A DNA stretch of 21,227 bases from an uncultured Verrucomicrobiota bacterium (GTDB taxonomy: Bacteria; Verrucomicrobiota; Kiritimatiellia; RFP12; UBA1067): NCBI GenBank assembly GCA_946543025.1, contig CAMNLN010000017.1:1-21227 (forward strand), in the 5' to 3' direction. Shown here in pieces: positions 1-7,410 of this stretch. The translations under genes and the position numbers were made by a program. Positions within the stretch are counted from its first letter, which is position 1. Each line of letters opens with the position of its first letter. The notes under the pieces were generated by a model, which worked only from the letters and a program-made list of their open reading frames with translations, did not search any database and was not told the origin of the DNA.

Positions 1-87
1 ACGGCGGCGTTCGATGCCACGGCCGCCATTTTCCTGGCGCTCTTTGCGTTCCGTTACATGGACAGTTTCTGGTCGCACCCCACGTGA
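1..87 (+). CDS. 3' end of a membrane protein gene (partial)
   Basis: Frame 1 is open from the first base and stops at TGA 85-87, giving 28 residues that end MDSFWSHPT. The visible part contains a hydrophobic stretch (ATAAIFLALFAF) compatible with the last transmembrane helix of a membrane protein, followed by a short polar tail. It is the only convincing gene on the plus strand at this end and converges on vsr. The family cannot be told from so little sequence. Confidence 0.45.
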   Translation, partial: TAAFDATAAIFLALFAFRYMDSFWSHPT

Positions 88-219
88 TTGGTGACATTGA
101 CAACCTGCGCACAATGAGCATTTGCGGACAATTGTCATTTGTGAACAAGCGTGGACATTTGCGACCTATTGCCACTTGGCGGCAATAGCCAACATTTGTC
201 ATTTGTTGGCAATTGCCAA
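88..219. terminator. Intergenic inverted repeats between converging genes
   Basis: This AT-rich gap separates the plus-strand 5'-end gene from vsr. It holds ATTGCC (168-173) paired with GGCAAT (181-186) across a 7-nt loop, an overlapping TTGGC/GCCAA pair (176-180 and 188-192), and a perfect 14-bp palindrome TTGGCAATTGCCAA (206-219) directly against the vsr stop codon. The words CATTTG and GGACA recur through it. A bidirectional terminator is plausible from the position, but no clear T-tract follows any stem. Confidence 0.35.
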
Positions 220-756
220 TTACGAACCACGTATGGCGGCCGGACTCGCTTCCGGCTCGGCGGCGATCATGAAAGTAGTTTCGTCTTCGGGGACAGGATA
301 GACGAATCGTCTGGACGACACTGACGCCAGCGGAGAAGCCGGAGCGACAATAGCGTCGAAAAGGCGCTGAAGCGTAGCGGCGCGAATCGCTGGCCGGAGT
401 TCGCACTCCCACACGACAAACACACGCCACCCGGCCTTCGTCCACATCTCTTCGTGAAGTCGGTCCCGTTCTACGTTCCGCCTGAACTTCGCCTTCCAGA
501 ACTTGACGTTGGATTTCGGCGTCGTCGCCGCGCTGCACCCGGAGTGGCGGTGCCAGAAGCAGCCGCGAACTTCGACGATGGCCCTGCGCCGTGCCAGGAC
601 GATATCAGGATGCCCCGGAATGCGCGACACGTTCACGCGGAACCGAAGGCCGCGGGAGAAAAGATAGCGTCGAACCACCAGCTCGGGCTTTGTGTCGCGG
701 CTCCGAATTCGGCTCATCATCCAACTTCGGTGCTCTCTTGAAATTGTGTCCGTCAT
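220..756 (-). CDS. vsr: Very short patch repair (Vsr) mismatch endonuclease
   Basis: Vsr nicks DNA 5' of the T in T:G mismatches that arise by deamination of 5-methylcytosine, usually beside the cytosine methylase that creates them. The 178-residue product has the family landmarks. The N-terminal block is MSRIRSRDTKPE (14-25). GHPDIVLA places an Asp at residue 51, the catalytic position in the E. coli enzyme. RGCFWHRHSGC (64-74) and Cys118 in VWECEL fit the structural zinc site. The start was set at ATG 756 because family members begin just before the MSRIR block; a TTG at 780 would add eight residues, and neither has a clear ribosome-binding site. The C-terminus extends about 40 residues past the usual family length. 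No cytosine methylase is visible next to it, so the partner is elsewhere or lost. Confidence 0.93.
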   Translation of the reverse strand: MTDTISREHRSWMMSRIRSRDTKPELVVRRYLFSRGLRFRVNVSRIPGHPDIVLARRRAIVEVRGCFWHRHSGCSAATTPKSNVKFWKAKFRRNVERDRLHEEMWTKAGWRVFVVWECELRPAIRAATLQRLFDAIVAPASPLASVSSRRFVYPVPEDETTFMIAAEPEASPAAIRGS

Positions 757-912
757 TCGGCAGCGATTATCGTGTTGCAAACATCCATGGCATTCTGCAT
801 GCGCCCGATTCTACATCCGCCCCCGTGCCACGTCCAATCCAAAGAAAATGCGGGCTGCCAGACGGTCGGCCCCTGCCGGTATGGCGCGTTCGCCGCGCGC
901 GCATTTTGCCAT

Positions 913-1111
913 GGGAGCGCGGGCTTCCAGCCCGCGATTGGATGTGCGCCGTCCCCCTGGGAGCGCGGGCTTCCAGCCCGCGATGTGATGTGCGGCGTCT
1001 CGCCGCGCGCGCCGTTCGCCCTGGGAGCGCGGGCTTCCAGCCCGCGATGTGATGTGCGGCGTCTCGCCGCGCGCGCAGTTTGCCCTGGGAGCGCGGGCTT
1101 CCAGCCCGCGA
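913..1111. repeat. Four-copy palindromic repeat cluster in a 483-bp gene-free stretch
   Basis: The unit GGGAGCGCGGGCTTCCAGC plus CCGCGA (25 bp) occurs at 913-937, 959-983, 1023-1047 and 1087-1111. Its core CGCGGGCTTCCAGCCCGCG is a near-perfect palindrome. The last three copies are 64 bp apart and share the filler TGTGATGTGCGGCGTCTCGC. Short ORFs across it only read the repeat in different frames, giving the peptides AGWKPALPG and GSAGFQPA. Such repeats are familiar as dispersed intergenic elements in PVC-group genomes. Apart from this cluster and the 17-bp phrase at 1186-1202, the gap 757-1239 holds nothing I can identify. Confidence 0.85.
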
Positions 1112-1185
1112 AAATGCTCGCTCGTCGCGCGGCAACACATTGGCGTCCGCGAGCAAGCCGCCCATTTTCCGGAAACTTTGTGCGC

Positions 1186-1202
1186 TTTGCGTCCTTTGTG
1201 GC
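1186..1202. repeat. Dispersed 17-bp phrase, first copy
   Basis: TTTGCGTCCTTTGTGGC is repeated exactly at 19473-19489, inside the phage-like portal fragment. Here it is intergenic, downstream of the helical-repeat protein gene. Confidence 0.6.
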
Positions 1203-1239
1203 TAAAAACTGTCGTGATGCGATCGGCAGCAATTGTTTC

Positions 1240-2658
1240 CTAGATGTCTCGATCATACAGGATATTCTCAAGCGCCTCGACGAGATTCCGGCGCTTCTTG
1301 TTTTTCGCAATCAAATCCCGGACTTTTTTCCGAAAAGCCATTGCTTTCCCACTGACGAAAAAAATTGGCTTCATGCAACGTAGCGCCCTGTCAATATTGT
1401 CGTAATCGCTCTGCCAGGCACGTGTGCTGTTCGCAATGATCCACTCCCAAATCGCAATCGCCTCTTCTGGCCATATCAGGGCAATGCGATCGGCCATGCT
1501 CCAATCAAACGCACAAGCCTCTACGCGTTCTTTCTTGCAACGTTGCGCAACAGCGCGCTTGTAATAGGAAAGAGCTGCATCCGGGCGATGTTCTCTCCAT
1601 GCCAACTCGGCCAGCAACTCGAATGACGGAGTCGGCTCTTCAACAATGCCACGGCCAAAATCCACAATCGGCAAGGGCCAATCTGTGGCTTTTGTTTCCT
1701 CTAAATCCGGACGGATTCCAGTCTCCAACGCGCGAAACACAGCCTTGCGAACGGCATCGGCGACGTTCCCTACGCTGCAAATAGCCATCAGTTGATCATA
1801 TTTGTCAACGGAAGGATTGTCGAAGAACGCCTCCGCGTCAAAAGCCGCCGCCTTTGTCAAATCGCCACGTGAAATGGCAAATCCACGCATGCGTGCCTGT
1901 GTTGCTATCGCCACCGGGGCCTTTTCAAGGTGTTTCTCAAACCATGCTTCCGCCTCCTTCGTCTGACCATCGGCGAGGAGCGCCTCAGCCATCCACTCTG
2001 CATTGCCGAATCGCCCGAGGATGGATCTTCTGAACGGGGTTATTTCGTCTTCACGTCCGGCATTGCGAAGTGCGGCTTCAATCTCGTCAACAGACGCTTT
2101 GTCGTCAAGCCAGCCACGGATGTCATTGTCGCTTATGCCATCGTCCTCGACTTTTGGCGTATTCCTGAATTTTTCGATCTTCATGTCCGCCAGCCGCGAC
2201 CAATCGTCCTGCGACAGCGTGTTCTTCTTGTCCAACATGGTCGTGGCGAAATCGGCCAAAAAATAGATGTCGCGCTTTTGGAAGTCCTCCAGCCATCCGA
2301 TTTTCTCCGCAAGGCTTCCCTCGCACTTCATGAGTGCCTTCAACATTTTCTCCATCCAGTAGCGCGCCTGTCCGGCGCAGTCGCCATCGTCATTTGATTT
2401 TTCTATTTGCGCATTTGCCTTCGCCAGAAGGAAATCGCACATCTCGCAAATGTCGCTGAATTGGGCTTCGGAAAGAAACTCGCGCATCGGATCGTAAAGG
2501 ATGCCGTATTCCGCGCGGTCCCCCTCGTGTTTCCACCCGTTGTACCAGCACCGTTTTTTAGACGCCTGCTCAATGGCTGCACGAAGCCGTTTGGCAGGCT
2601 CGCGCATGGTCTTGCGGTGGTGCGTTTCCATGAAATGCTTAATTTGCTTTTCGGTCAT
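1240..2658 (-). CDS. Helical-repeat (TPR-like) protein of unknown function
   Basis: The 472-residue soluble product has no signal peptide or membrane segment. It consists of amphipathic helices, with TPR-like pairs in the second half (around AEALLADGQTKEAEAWFEKH and ELAWREHRPDAALSYYKRA). The N-terminal third is rich in Trp and Cys (KRCWYNGWKHEGD) and recalls uncharacterised proteins that carry SWIM-type or DUF6880-like regions; I cannot assign it firmly. The start at ATG 2658 is preceded by GAGGAG at 11 nt; GTG 2670 and TTG 2664 are in frame upstream. About 100 bp separates it from the MFS gene upstream, so it may have its own promoter. Its neighbours are defence-type genes, but nothing in the protein indicates a catalytic activity. 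It may be a scaffold or regulator. Confidence 0.8.
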   Translation of the reverse strand: MTEKQIKHFMETHHRKTMREPAKRLRAAIEQASKKRCWYNGWKHEGDRAEYGILYDPMREFLSEAQFSDICEMCDFLLAKANAQIEKSNDDGDCAGQARYWMEKMLKALMKCEGSLAEKIGWLEDFQKRDIYFLADFATTMLDKKNTLSQDDWSRLADMKIEKFRNTPKVEDDGISDNDIRGWLDDKASVDEIEAALRNAGREDEITPFRRSILGRFGNAEWMAEALLADGQTKEAEAWFEKHLEKAPVAIATQARMRGFAISRGDLTKAAAFDAEAFFDNPSVDKYDQLMAICSVGNVADAVRKAVFRALETGIRPDLEETKATDWPLPIVDFGRGIVEEPTPSFELLAELAWREHRPDAALSYYKRAVAQRCKKERVEACAFDWSMADRIALIWPEEAIAIWEWIIANSTRAWQSDYDNIDRALRCMKPIFFVSGKAMAFRKKVRDLIAKNKKRRNLVEALENILYDRDI

Positions 2659-2760
2659 GGCCAAGTACACTCCTCTTCTGAAAAGACGAACTTATCTGTT
2701 TCGAAAAATCCTAACAATCCAATAACGGCGGGCATTTTAGTTTCCACCAATTTCTCGGTA

Positions 2761-4011
2761 TCATCTGTCGCTCTGCGCATCCTTGCGCGTTTCCGACACG
2801 GGTTTTGGCACTGTGAGCGCAAAGGCGCTGTTGGCAAGCGCCATGAACGCCGCCGTGGCGAAAAGGATGCCGGGGCCGAAGCGGTCCCAGATCCAGCCTC
2901 CGGCGAGCGCGTAGAACACGGTCACCACGTGGTTCACGGAGATGCCGGAGGAAAGGGTCGCGGTCAGTTCCTCCTGGGAGTCGGAAAGCGTGCGGGCGTA
3001 GAGGTTCGTCGCCATCGAGGCGTTGCTCAGCACGGCGTCGAGGACGTAGTTCACGCACACCACGGCTACCGCCACGCGCGGCAGGAACCAGTCCTTCGCG
3101 AAGCCGTAGAGCAGACACACGAAGAACAGCACGACCGTGTCCCAGATCATCACGTTGCGATAGCCCCATCGGTCCACTAGCCGCCCGATGAGGCGGCCGC
3201 CCCACAGCGCGGTGAAGAGCGCGGCTGCGGCGAAGAGGATCGCGACGTGCTGCGTGTCCATGCCATAGACGCGAATCAGCACGAACGGACCGAAGGTGAA
3301 GAAGACCTGCTTGCGCGCCCCGTAGAAGAGCTCCAGGATGTAGAACGTCGAGTATTTGCGGCGGAAGTAGAACGACGGCCGCGCGCGCTTCGCGAGCCCA
3401 GGCTCTTTCACGGATGCCGCGACGGCGAGGCTGGCGGCGAGGAGCAGCGCCACGAGCACCCACGTCACATCATAGAACGCGCGGCGCGGCGCGTCCGACC
3501 AGAAGTGTCCGCCCAAGTAGAAGATGGCCGCTACGAGGACGCTTCCCGCGACCGTGCCAGCGTTGATCGCCCCCGTGACGATTCCGAGCGATTCGCCGCT
3601 CCGCCCCTCCCGGGCGATTGAAAGCGCGAGCGACTGGCGAACGGGCATGACGAGATGCTCGCCCAACGCCCAGACGACGATGAACGCGACGGCCCACGCC
3701 CATCGGACGGGCACCAGCAGCAGCACCGCCGCGACGAGGGAACAGGCCGTCCCGAAGCGCAGAATCTTCCAGTCGGAGAACCGGTGGAGCGCGGCGAAGA
3801 TCGCCACGAGCAGCACGCCCGGCGTCTCGCGCAGAAACTCCAGCACCCCGCGGTCGAAGCCGTTGATGTCGTATGTCTCGACGAGGAAGTTGTTGAACGC
3901 CGCGCCGAAGCACCCGATGCCGACGCCCCACACGAGGATGCTCATGAAGAACGCGCCCGCACCGGCCCCCGGACGGCATACAGCCTGATAGGATGAAAGT
4001 GGATTCTTCAT
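2761..4011 (-). CDS. Major facilitator superfamily (MFS) transporter
   Basis: The 416-residue product is strongly hydrophobic, with about twelve predicted membrane segments. It begins after a short cytoplasmic tail (MKNPLSSYQAV) with FFMSILVWGVGIGCFGAAF and has a polar central loop (PGLAKRARPSFYFRRKYS) between the two six-helix halves. The pattern fits MFS carriers; the substrate cannot be read from sequence. The start was chosen at ATG 4011: the reading frame continues upstream, but that part overlaps the 72-aa gene and reads charged, non-membrane sequence. The upstream gene stops at 4013, one base away, and no good ribosome-binding site is visible, so translation is probably coupled. The gene is GC-rich, unlike the AT-richer defence genes upstream. 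Drug or metabolite export is possible, and a direct defence role is not indicated. Confidence 0.9.
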   Translation of the reverse strand: MKNPLSSYQAVCRPGAGAGAFFMSILVWGVGIGCFGAAFNNFLVETYDINGFDRGVLEFLRETPGVLLVAIFAALHRFSDWKILRFGTACSLVAAVLLLVPVRWAWAVAFIVVWALGEHLVMPVRQSLALSIAREGRSGESLGIVTGAINAGTVAGSVLVAAIFYLGGHFWSDAPRRAFYDVTWVLVALLLAASLAVAASVKEPGLAKRARPSFYFRRKYSTFYILELFYGARKQVFFTFGPFVLIRVYGMDTQHVAILFAAAALFTALWGGRLIGRLVDRWGYRNVMIWDTVVLFFVCLLYGFAKDWFLPRVAVAVVCVNYVLDAVLSNASMATNLYARTLSDSQEELTATLSSGISVNHVVTVFYALAGGWIWDRFGPGILFATAAFMALANSAFALTVPKPVSETRKDAQSDR

Positions 4012-4012
4012 T

Positions 4013-4231
4013 TTAATGACCCGTTCTACCTTTGTCCAACTTGCAGTAATACTGCATCGCGGCATACATCCCCGGACGGCGCCGACGATTCTCCTCCTCG
4101 GCCATTTTGAGAAACTCTTCCTCTTTTTCCGGCGGAACGACTTCGTAGCCCCCTTCACCAAAAGCCTCCGCCGACCATTTAGCCGGCCTCTTCAGCGTCT
4201 CAATCATGTCATCTCTCTGCGGCATCGCCAT
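4013..4231 (-). CDS. Small hypothetical protein (72 aa), ORF A
   Basis: The product begins MAMPQRDDMIETLKRPAKW, is very charged, and has an acidic/basic helix in the middle (PPEKEEEFLKMAEEENRRRR). I do not recognise the family. A ribosome-binding site GGAG lies 8 nt before ATG 4231. It stops one base before the MFS start and begins about 50 bp after the stop of the AlbA_2 gene. Its first eleven codons and the preceding ~40 bp are duplicated upstream of that AlbA_2 gene (5890-5961), where the copy is broken. This suggests a small gene carried along at cassette boundaries. It could be a small regulator or antitoxin-like protein, but no known fold is visible. Confidence 0.55.
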   Translation of the reverse strand: MAMPQRDDMIETLKRPAKWSAEAFGEGGYEVVPPEKEEEFLKMAEEENRRRRPGMYAAMQYYCKLDKGRTGH

Positions 4232-4267
4232 CGTCTCTACTCCATCCTTTCTACTCCACCAATTGGG
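4198..4267. repeat. Direct repeat flanking the AlbA_2 gene, left copy
   Basis: About 70 bp here match 5890-5961 in the same orientation with scattered differences. Shared blocks include TCTCTCTGCGGCATCGCCAT and CTCCACCAAT. The copies carry the start of ORF A and of its broken copy, and they bracket the 521-aa AlbA_2 gene. Confidence 0.7.
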
Positions 4268-4281
4268 ACCTCTATCATCCC

Positions 4282-5847
4282 TTAAGGGTTAGCGCCCGAA
4301 AAGTCGGAACGGAAGCGATACTTGCCCTTGCCACGCCCTTTCACGGTATCAAGGAGACGATGGCGGAGCATCATCCTTATTAACATTCCAGCAGGTCCAT
4401 CTGCCAACCCACAAACTTTCATGACCAGCGCACGACCGAAAACCTCCACATCGCTAAACTCATTATAAAGTTTCATTATGTTTGCATAGGTCGGGCGAGT
4501 CAACTTAAGCCCCGACAGGGCCTCTTCAATCGGCTGTTTTCCCTCTTCAATCGGCTGTTTTTGGGACCCAATCGGCTGTTTTCCCGCTCCAATCGGCTGT
4601 TTTCCTGTCTCAACATGCGGGTTTTCGTCCCAAATAGGCGTTTTTTCAAACGGGAAACGAATGGAATTCAGCTTGTTCAGCGAAACGGATATGACAAAGT
4701 TATTGCCCTCAATGAAGACAGGATCAGCCCCGCCATAGTCCTTACTGTATTTGTAAAGATTGCGGACTCCCGAACCGAGGCGATCTGCACGGCCGATTTC
4801 CCGGAAGAACCCTGCAATGATGGGATTCTTCGCACGCGGGCGAACATTCTCCGGCGTCACCCGTCCGTCATGCATGGGATTGCATGGATTCGACGTGTAC
4901 ATCCGGTCATGTTCAATGACAAACTCCGACTTATCCAAGCTCGTGAACTCGCGATGAATCAGCAGGTTTGCCACCATCTCGCGGACAATTATCTCACGTA
5001 GATTCACCCGCTTGTCTTCCTCAAGGAAGAAAGGAGCGGGAAGGTGCTTGCGCGAAAACTCCAAAAGCTCGTCGTAGCTTTCGAGCAGATTTGTCCGAAC
5101 GATGCGCCGATCATCGTAGCGATCGACATTCACGACGCGCAACAGCGCATCCGTCTCGTACTGCGGACAGATGCGCATCAGTGTCTCGTCCTTCCCCAAG
5201 AGCAGCACCGCCGCCAAGTTAAAGCCCGTCTCCTTTGTTACCTTGTCTTCGTCAATCAGTCCCGACGCACGGAAAAGTGCCTCGTCATCCATATCCATCC
5301 ACGGATGTCGCTTGCCATCCGTCAAATGGTTCTGCGCTTCACGACGCACAAGCGGCAGCAGATCCAAACGAAAGTCGTCAAGATTCAGTTGTGGGAACAC
5401 CTCGCGCTCGGTGTAGATACCCCTTTTGCGCATATAGAGATCAGCGATCTGGGCCGTAGCCAGAATTTTCACGTCCACCTCGCCCATGCGGTCGTAGATG
5501 TCGCCGTGGTAGGAGTGAACGTCGCCGCTGACCGGCACGTGAACGCGAATGACCGACTTGCCGTCCCACACGAAGGATTCGACCTCGATATACGGCGATG
5601 GCTTGAACACATTAGGATTTCCGACCACGTTGACAATGTTCTTCATCATCGCAGCGGCATTTTGGGCGGACACGCCCACAACCGTTCCGTCATTCAGCAC
5701 GCCAAGATAGACGTCACCTCCGAAGCGATTGAGAAACGCGCAGATCGATTCGAACACATCGCGTTCTACCTTGTTCCCGCACCGCTTGAATTCAATTGAC
5801 GACGTCTCGCCAATCATCAGATCACTTTTGAACTTGTCTGTATCCAT
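4282..5847 (-). CDS. AlbA_2 (Schlafen AAA_4) / RecG-like ATP-binding regulator
   Basis: The 521-residue product opens with an AlbA_2/divergent AAA_4 domain: ETSSIEFKR (about 14-22), then FGGDVYLGVLNDGTVVGV. A RecG-like C-terminal region follows, with REMVANLLIHREF and the signature RADRLGSGVRNLYK. Proteins of this architecture are usually treated as DNA-binding transcriptional regulators and are common in defence islands. After this comes a linker of four heptads built on KQPI, then a helical C-terminal domain probably of winged-helix type (PTYANIMKLYNEF to the end). The start at ATG 5847 follows AAAGAGGT at 6 nt; upstream in-frame sequence runs through broken small ORFs and is not expected to be translated. 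The gene lies between two similar direct repeats and precedes ORF A and the MFS gene. Its target is unknown. Confidence 0.85.
   Translation of the reverse strand: MDTDKFKSDLMIGETSSIEFKRCGNKVERDVFESICAFLNRFGGDVYLGVLNDGTVVGVSAQNAAAMMKNIVNVVGNPNVFKPSPYIEVESFVWDGKSVIRVHVPVSGDVHSYHGDIYDRMGEVDVKILATAQIADLYMRKRGIYTEREVFPQLNLDDFRLDLLPLVRREAQNHLTDGKRHPWMDMDDEALFRASGLIDEDKVTKETGFNLAAVLLLGKDETLMRICPQYETDALLRVVNVDRYDDRRIVRTNLLESYDELLEFSRKHLPAPFFLEEDKRVNLREIIVREMVANLLIHREFTSLDKSEFVIEHDRMYTSNPCNPMHDGRVTPENVRPRAKNPIIAGFFREIGRADRLGSGVRNLYKYSKDYGGADPVFIEGNNFVISVSLNKLNSIRFPFEKTPIWDENPHVETGKQPIGAGKQPIGSQKQPIEEGKQPIEEALSGLKLTRPTYANIMKLYNEFSDVEVFGRALVMKVCGLADGPAGMLIRMMLRHRLLDTVKGRGKGKYRFRSDFSGANP
4528..4603. repeat. 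Four-unit 21-bp tandem repeat encoding KQPI heptads
   Basis: AATCGGCTGTTTT recurs at 4528, 4549, 4570 and 4591, a strict 21-bp period. It encodes KQPIGAG, KQPIGSQ, KQPIEEG and KQPIEEA. The unit length is a multiple of three, so gain or loss of units keeps the frame and only changes the linker length. Confidence 0.9.
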
Positions 5848-5873
5848 GCGCGTACCTCTTTTTGGAATAACCT

Positions 5874-5924
5874 TTATTTGTTCCAGGATGTCTCGATCGT
5901 ATCGTCTCTCTGCGGCATCGCCAT
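5874..5924 (-). pseudogene. Broken copy of ORF A (16 codons)
   Basis: It reads MAMPQRDDTIETSWNK and then TAA. The first twelve residues differ from ORF A at 4231 only by M to T at position 9, after which similarity ends. It lies 26 bp before the AlbA_2 start codon and inside the right-hand direct repeat. It is most simply a relic left where the AlbA_2 cassette joined the upstream sequence, though translation of a short leader peptide cannot be excluded. Confidence 0.55.
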
Positions 5925-5961
5925 TTCCTACCTCACCACCATTTCTGCTCCACCAATGGGG
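5890..5961. repeat. Direct repeat flanking the AlbA_2 gene, right copy
   Basis: This is the counterpart of 4198-4267, in the same orientation. It spans the end of the broken ORF B copy and the start of the broken ORF A copy. Confidence 0.7.
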
Positions 5962-6052
5962 TCTGTCCCTCTCGCCACCTCTCACGCGTCACCTCATGCA
6001 CCATTTCGGAGATGGATTGCGAGGATTCGGGCGTTGGTTTTCGGAGTGGCAT
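5933..6052 (-). pseudogene. Truncated copy of ORF B (39 codons)
   Basis: It reads MPLRKPTPESSQSISEMV at the start, matching MPRRTQTPESEQSIPEMV of the 68-aa ORF at 7404, then diverges and stops at TGA 5933-5935. It follows the DUF1016 stop codon by 19 bp, with ATGGAGTGA just upstream (GGAG as possible ribosome-binding site), as for ORF B. It is either a relic or a short divergent family member. Confidence 0.5.
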
Positions 6053-6071
6053 TTTCACTCCATCAGATCAT

Positions 6072-7196
6072 TCATTGGTTATGACTTTCCCTTTTGTCTT
6101 TACCGACATTATCAAGCAATGCCGCCAACTTGCCGCGCAACTGGTCCTCGTTTGGCAGATACAACTGGTATTTGCTCACGAAGAGGTGATTTGAAATCCC
6201 CTGCGTGGCATACTGGACGACCAGATCGTCCTTGTTGGCACCCAGGACGATTCCTACGGGTTCGGCGTCTCCCTTGCCGCCTACCTCGGACTTGAAGTAG
6301 TTCAGATACATGTTCATCTGCCCGATGTCCTGGTGCTTTACCATCCCGCGCTTGAGGTCTATGAGGACAAAGCACTTGAGCAGGAAGTTATAGAACACGA
6401 GATCAACCCGACACGGATGATCCGTGTTAAGCGGTATGCGGTATTGGCTGGCGACAAAGGAGAATCCTCGCCCGAGTTCAAGAAGGAAGTCCCGCAGATG
6501 CTCGACAAGCGCGGAGTGAAGCCGACTCTCTTTCAATCGCTCTGCGACAGGAAGCCCCGCAAATTCAAGAACATACGGGTCGCGGAGAATGTCTTCCGGT
6601 TTCCGGACATGGTCTCCCTTGTTAGCCAAGGCGAGTACGCCTTCCTTGTCCCGCGAAAGCGCAATGCGATGGAACAGCATCGATTGCATCTGCCGATGCA
6701 ATTCGCGGACGCTCCATTTCGAATTCTCGCACTCCTTTGCGTAAAATGCGATTTCAAGCGGATCGTCGGCGCGAAGAATCTCCAGATAATGGCTCCAAGT
6801 CAAAAATCCAGACGTCTGGCCTTTTCCGAAAAATCCAGACGTCTGGATTTTTTGCGAGACAAGGTAGAACTTGCGCATGTAATTCAAGTTCGAGTGTGCA
6901 AAGCCCCGTCCCAGTCTCAATGTAAGATCGTGGGCAAGCCGTCGCATCAATCCATCGCCGTAAACGGCTCGGTCGCGTCCATGCTGCTCATACTCCACGA
7001 TGTATTCACCCGTCCGCCAATAGGTTTGGAGCATAATGGCGTTCATCGCCGCCTTCAATCCGGCGCGGGCGTCCCGGACAAGACCCTCGATGGCTGAAAC
7101 CAGAGCATCGTATGTCGGCGTCGTTTGCAAGGAATGCCCCTTCGTCATTTTTGTCGCGCTCCTTTCCTTTGACAGTTCTGTCTGTTCCTTCCTCAT
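6072..7196 (-). CDS. DUF1016 / YhcG-family PD-(D/E)XK nuclease
   Basis: The 374-residue product has the DUF1016 N-terminal region (TYWRTGEYIVEYEQ near 59-71, then RLGRGFAHSNLNYMRKFYL at 94-112, and LTWSHYLEIL at 132-141). The C-terminal nuclease domain has RVDLVFYN (Asp265) followed by FVLIDLKRG (Asp280-x-Lys282), the PD-(D/E)XK arrangement. Members are common beside restriction genes and are thought to act on DNA; the physiological role is not established. ATG 7196 has CAGGAG six bases upstream, which lies inside the end of ORF B, so the two are translationally coupled. The segment between FYLVSQ and LTWSHY carries a duplicated QTSGF element (see the repeat at 6804). The whole gene is intact. 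Confidence 0.92.
   Translation of the reverse strand: MRKEQTELSKERSATKMTKGHSLQTTPTYDALVSAIEGLVRDARAGLKAAMNAIMLQTYWRTGEYIVEYEQHGRDRAVYGDGLMRRLAHDLTLRLGRGFAHSNLNYMRKFYLVSQKIQTSGFFGKGQTSGFLTWSHYLEILRADDPLEIAFYAKECENSKWSVRELHRQMQSMLFHRIALSRDKEGVLALANKGDHVRKPEDILRDPYVLEFAGLPVAERLKESRLHSALVEHLRDFLLELGRGFSFVASQYRIPLNTDHPCRVDLVFYNFLLKCFVLIDLKRGMVKHQDIGQMNMYLNYFKSEVGGKGDAEPVGIVLGANKDDLVVQYATQGISNHLFVSKYQLYLPNEDQLRGKLAALLDNVGKDKRESHNQ
6804..6852. repeat. 27-bp duplication ending in a 24-bp perfect palindrome
   Basis: CCAGACGTCTGG occurs at 6808-6819 and 6835-6846, each preceded by AAAAT. The second copy extends to a perfect palindrome with half-site AAAAATCCAGAC (6829-6852). It lies inside the DUF1016 coding sequence and encodes IQTSGFFGK and GQTSGFLTW in tandem, in frame. 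Confidence 0.85.
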
Positions 7197-7197
7197 G

Positions 7198-7404
7198 TCA
7201 AACTCCTGGTAACAATGTGAGGATAAAACCCCATTCATCGACTTTCTCCGCAGGCAGGGCGCGATCCAGAAGCTTCGCCATCTGCTTCCCATGGGGTGTC
7301 AACTTGCCGCCCTTGTTCCAAGTGGCAATCTCCTGGCTCGTCAGTTCATCCACCATCTCGGGGATGGATTGTTCGGATTCGGGTGTTTGTGTGCGTCGTG
7401 GCAT
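7198..7404 (-). CDS. Small hypothetical protein (68 aa), ORF B
   Basis: The product begins MPRRTQTPESEQSIPEMV and ends ILTLLPGV. It is mildly acidic and soluble, and I do not recognise a family. The ribosome-binding site GGAG sits about 9 nt before ATG 7404, within the last codons of a decayed Eco57I-type enzyme tail (7411-7443). The stop codon is one base before the DUF1016 start, so the pair is a tight two-gene unit. A truncated relative lies just after DUF1016 (5933-6052), so the ORF is recurrent in this island. Coupling to a nuclease suggests a partner or inhibitor, but this is inference from position only. Confidence 0.6.
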   Translation of the reverse strand: MPRRTQTPESEQSIPEMVDELTSQEIATWNKGGKLTPHGKQMAKLLDRALPAEKVDEWGFILTLLPGV

Positions 7405-7410
7405 GGGTAT

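Noticed and set aside
753..1383. Several overlapping ORFs on both strands around 753-1383
   Set aside because: Their content is the palindromic repeat translated in different frames (AGWKPALPG, GSAGFQPA), with no start signals.
2407..3180. A plus-strand ORF of 257 codons across the 5' part of one gene and the 3' part of the next
   Set aside because: It crosses two minus-strand genes and their intergenic gap and has no domain features.
4013..7404. ORFs A and B as antitoxins of toxin-antitoxin pairs
   Set aside because: No DNA-binding motif is visible in either, and their coupled partners (MFS transporter, DUF1016 nuclease) are not known toxins.
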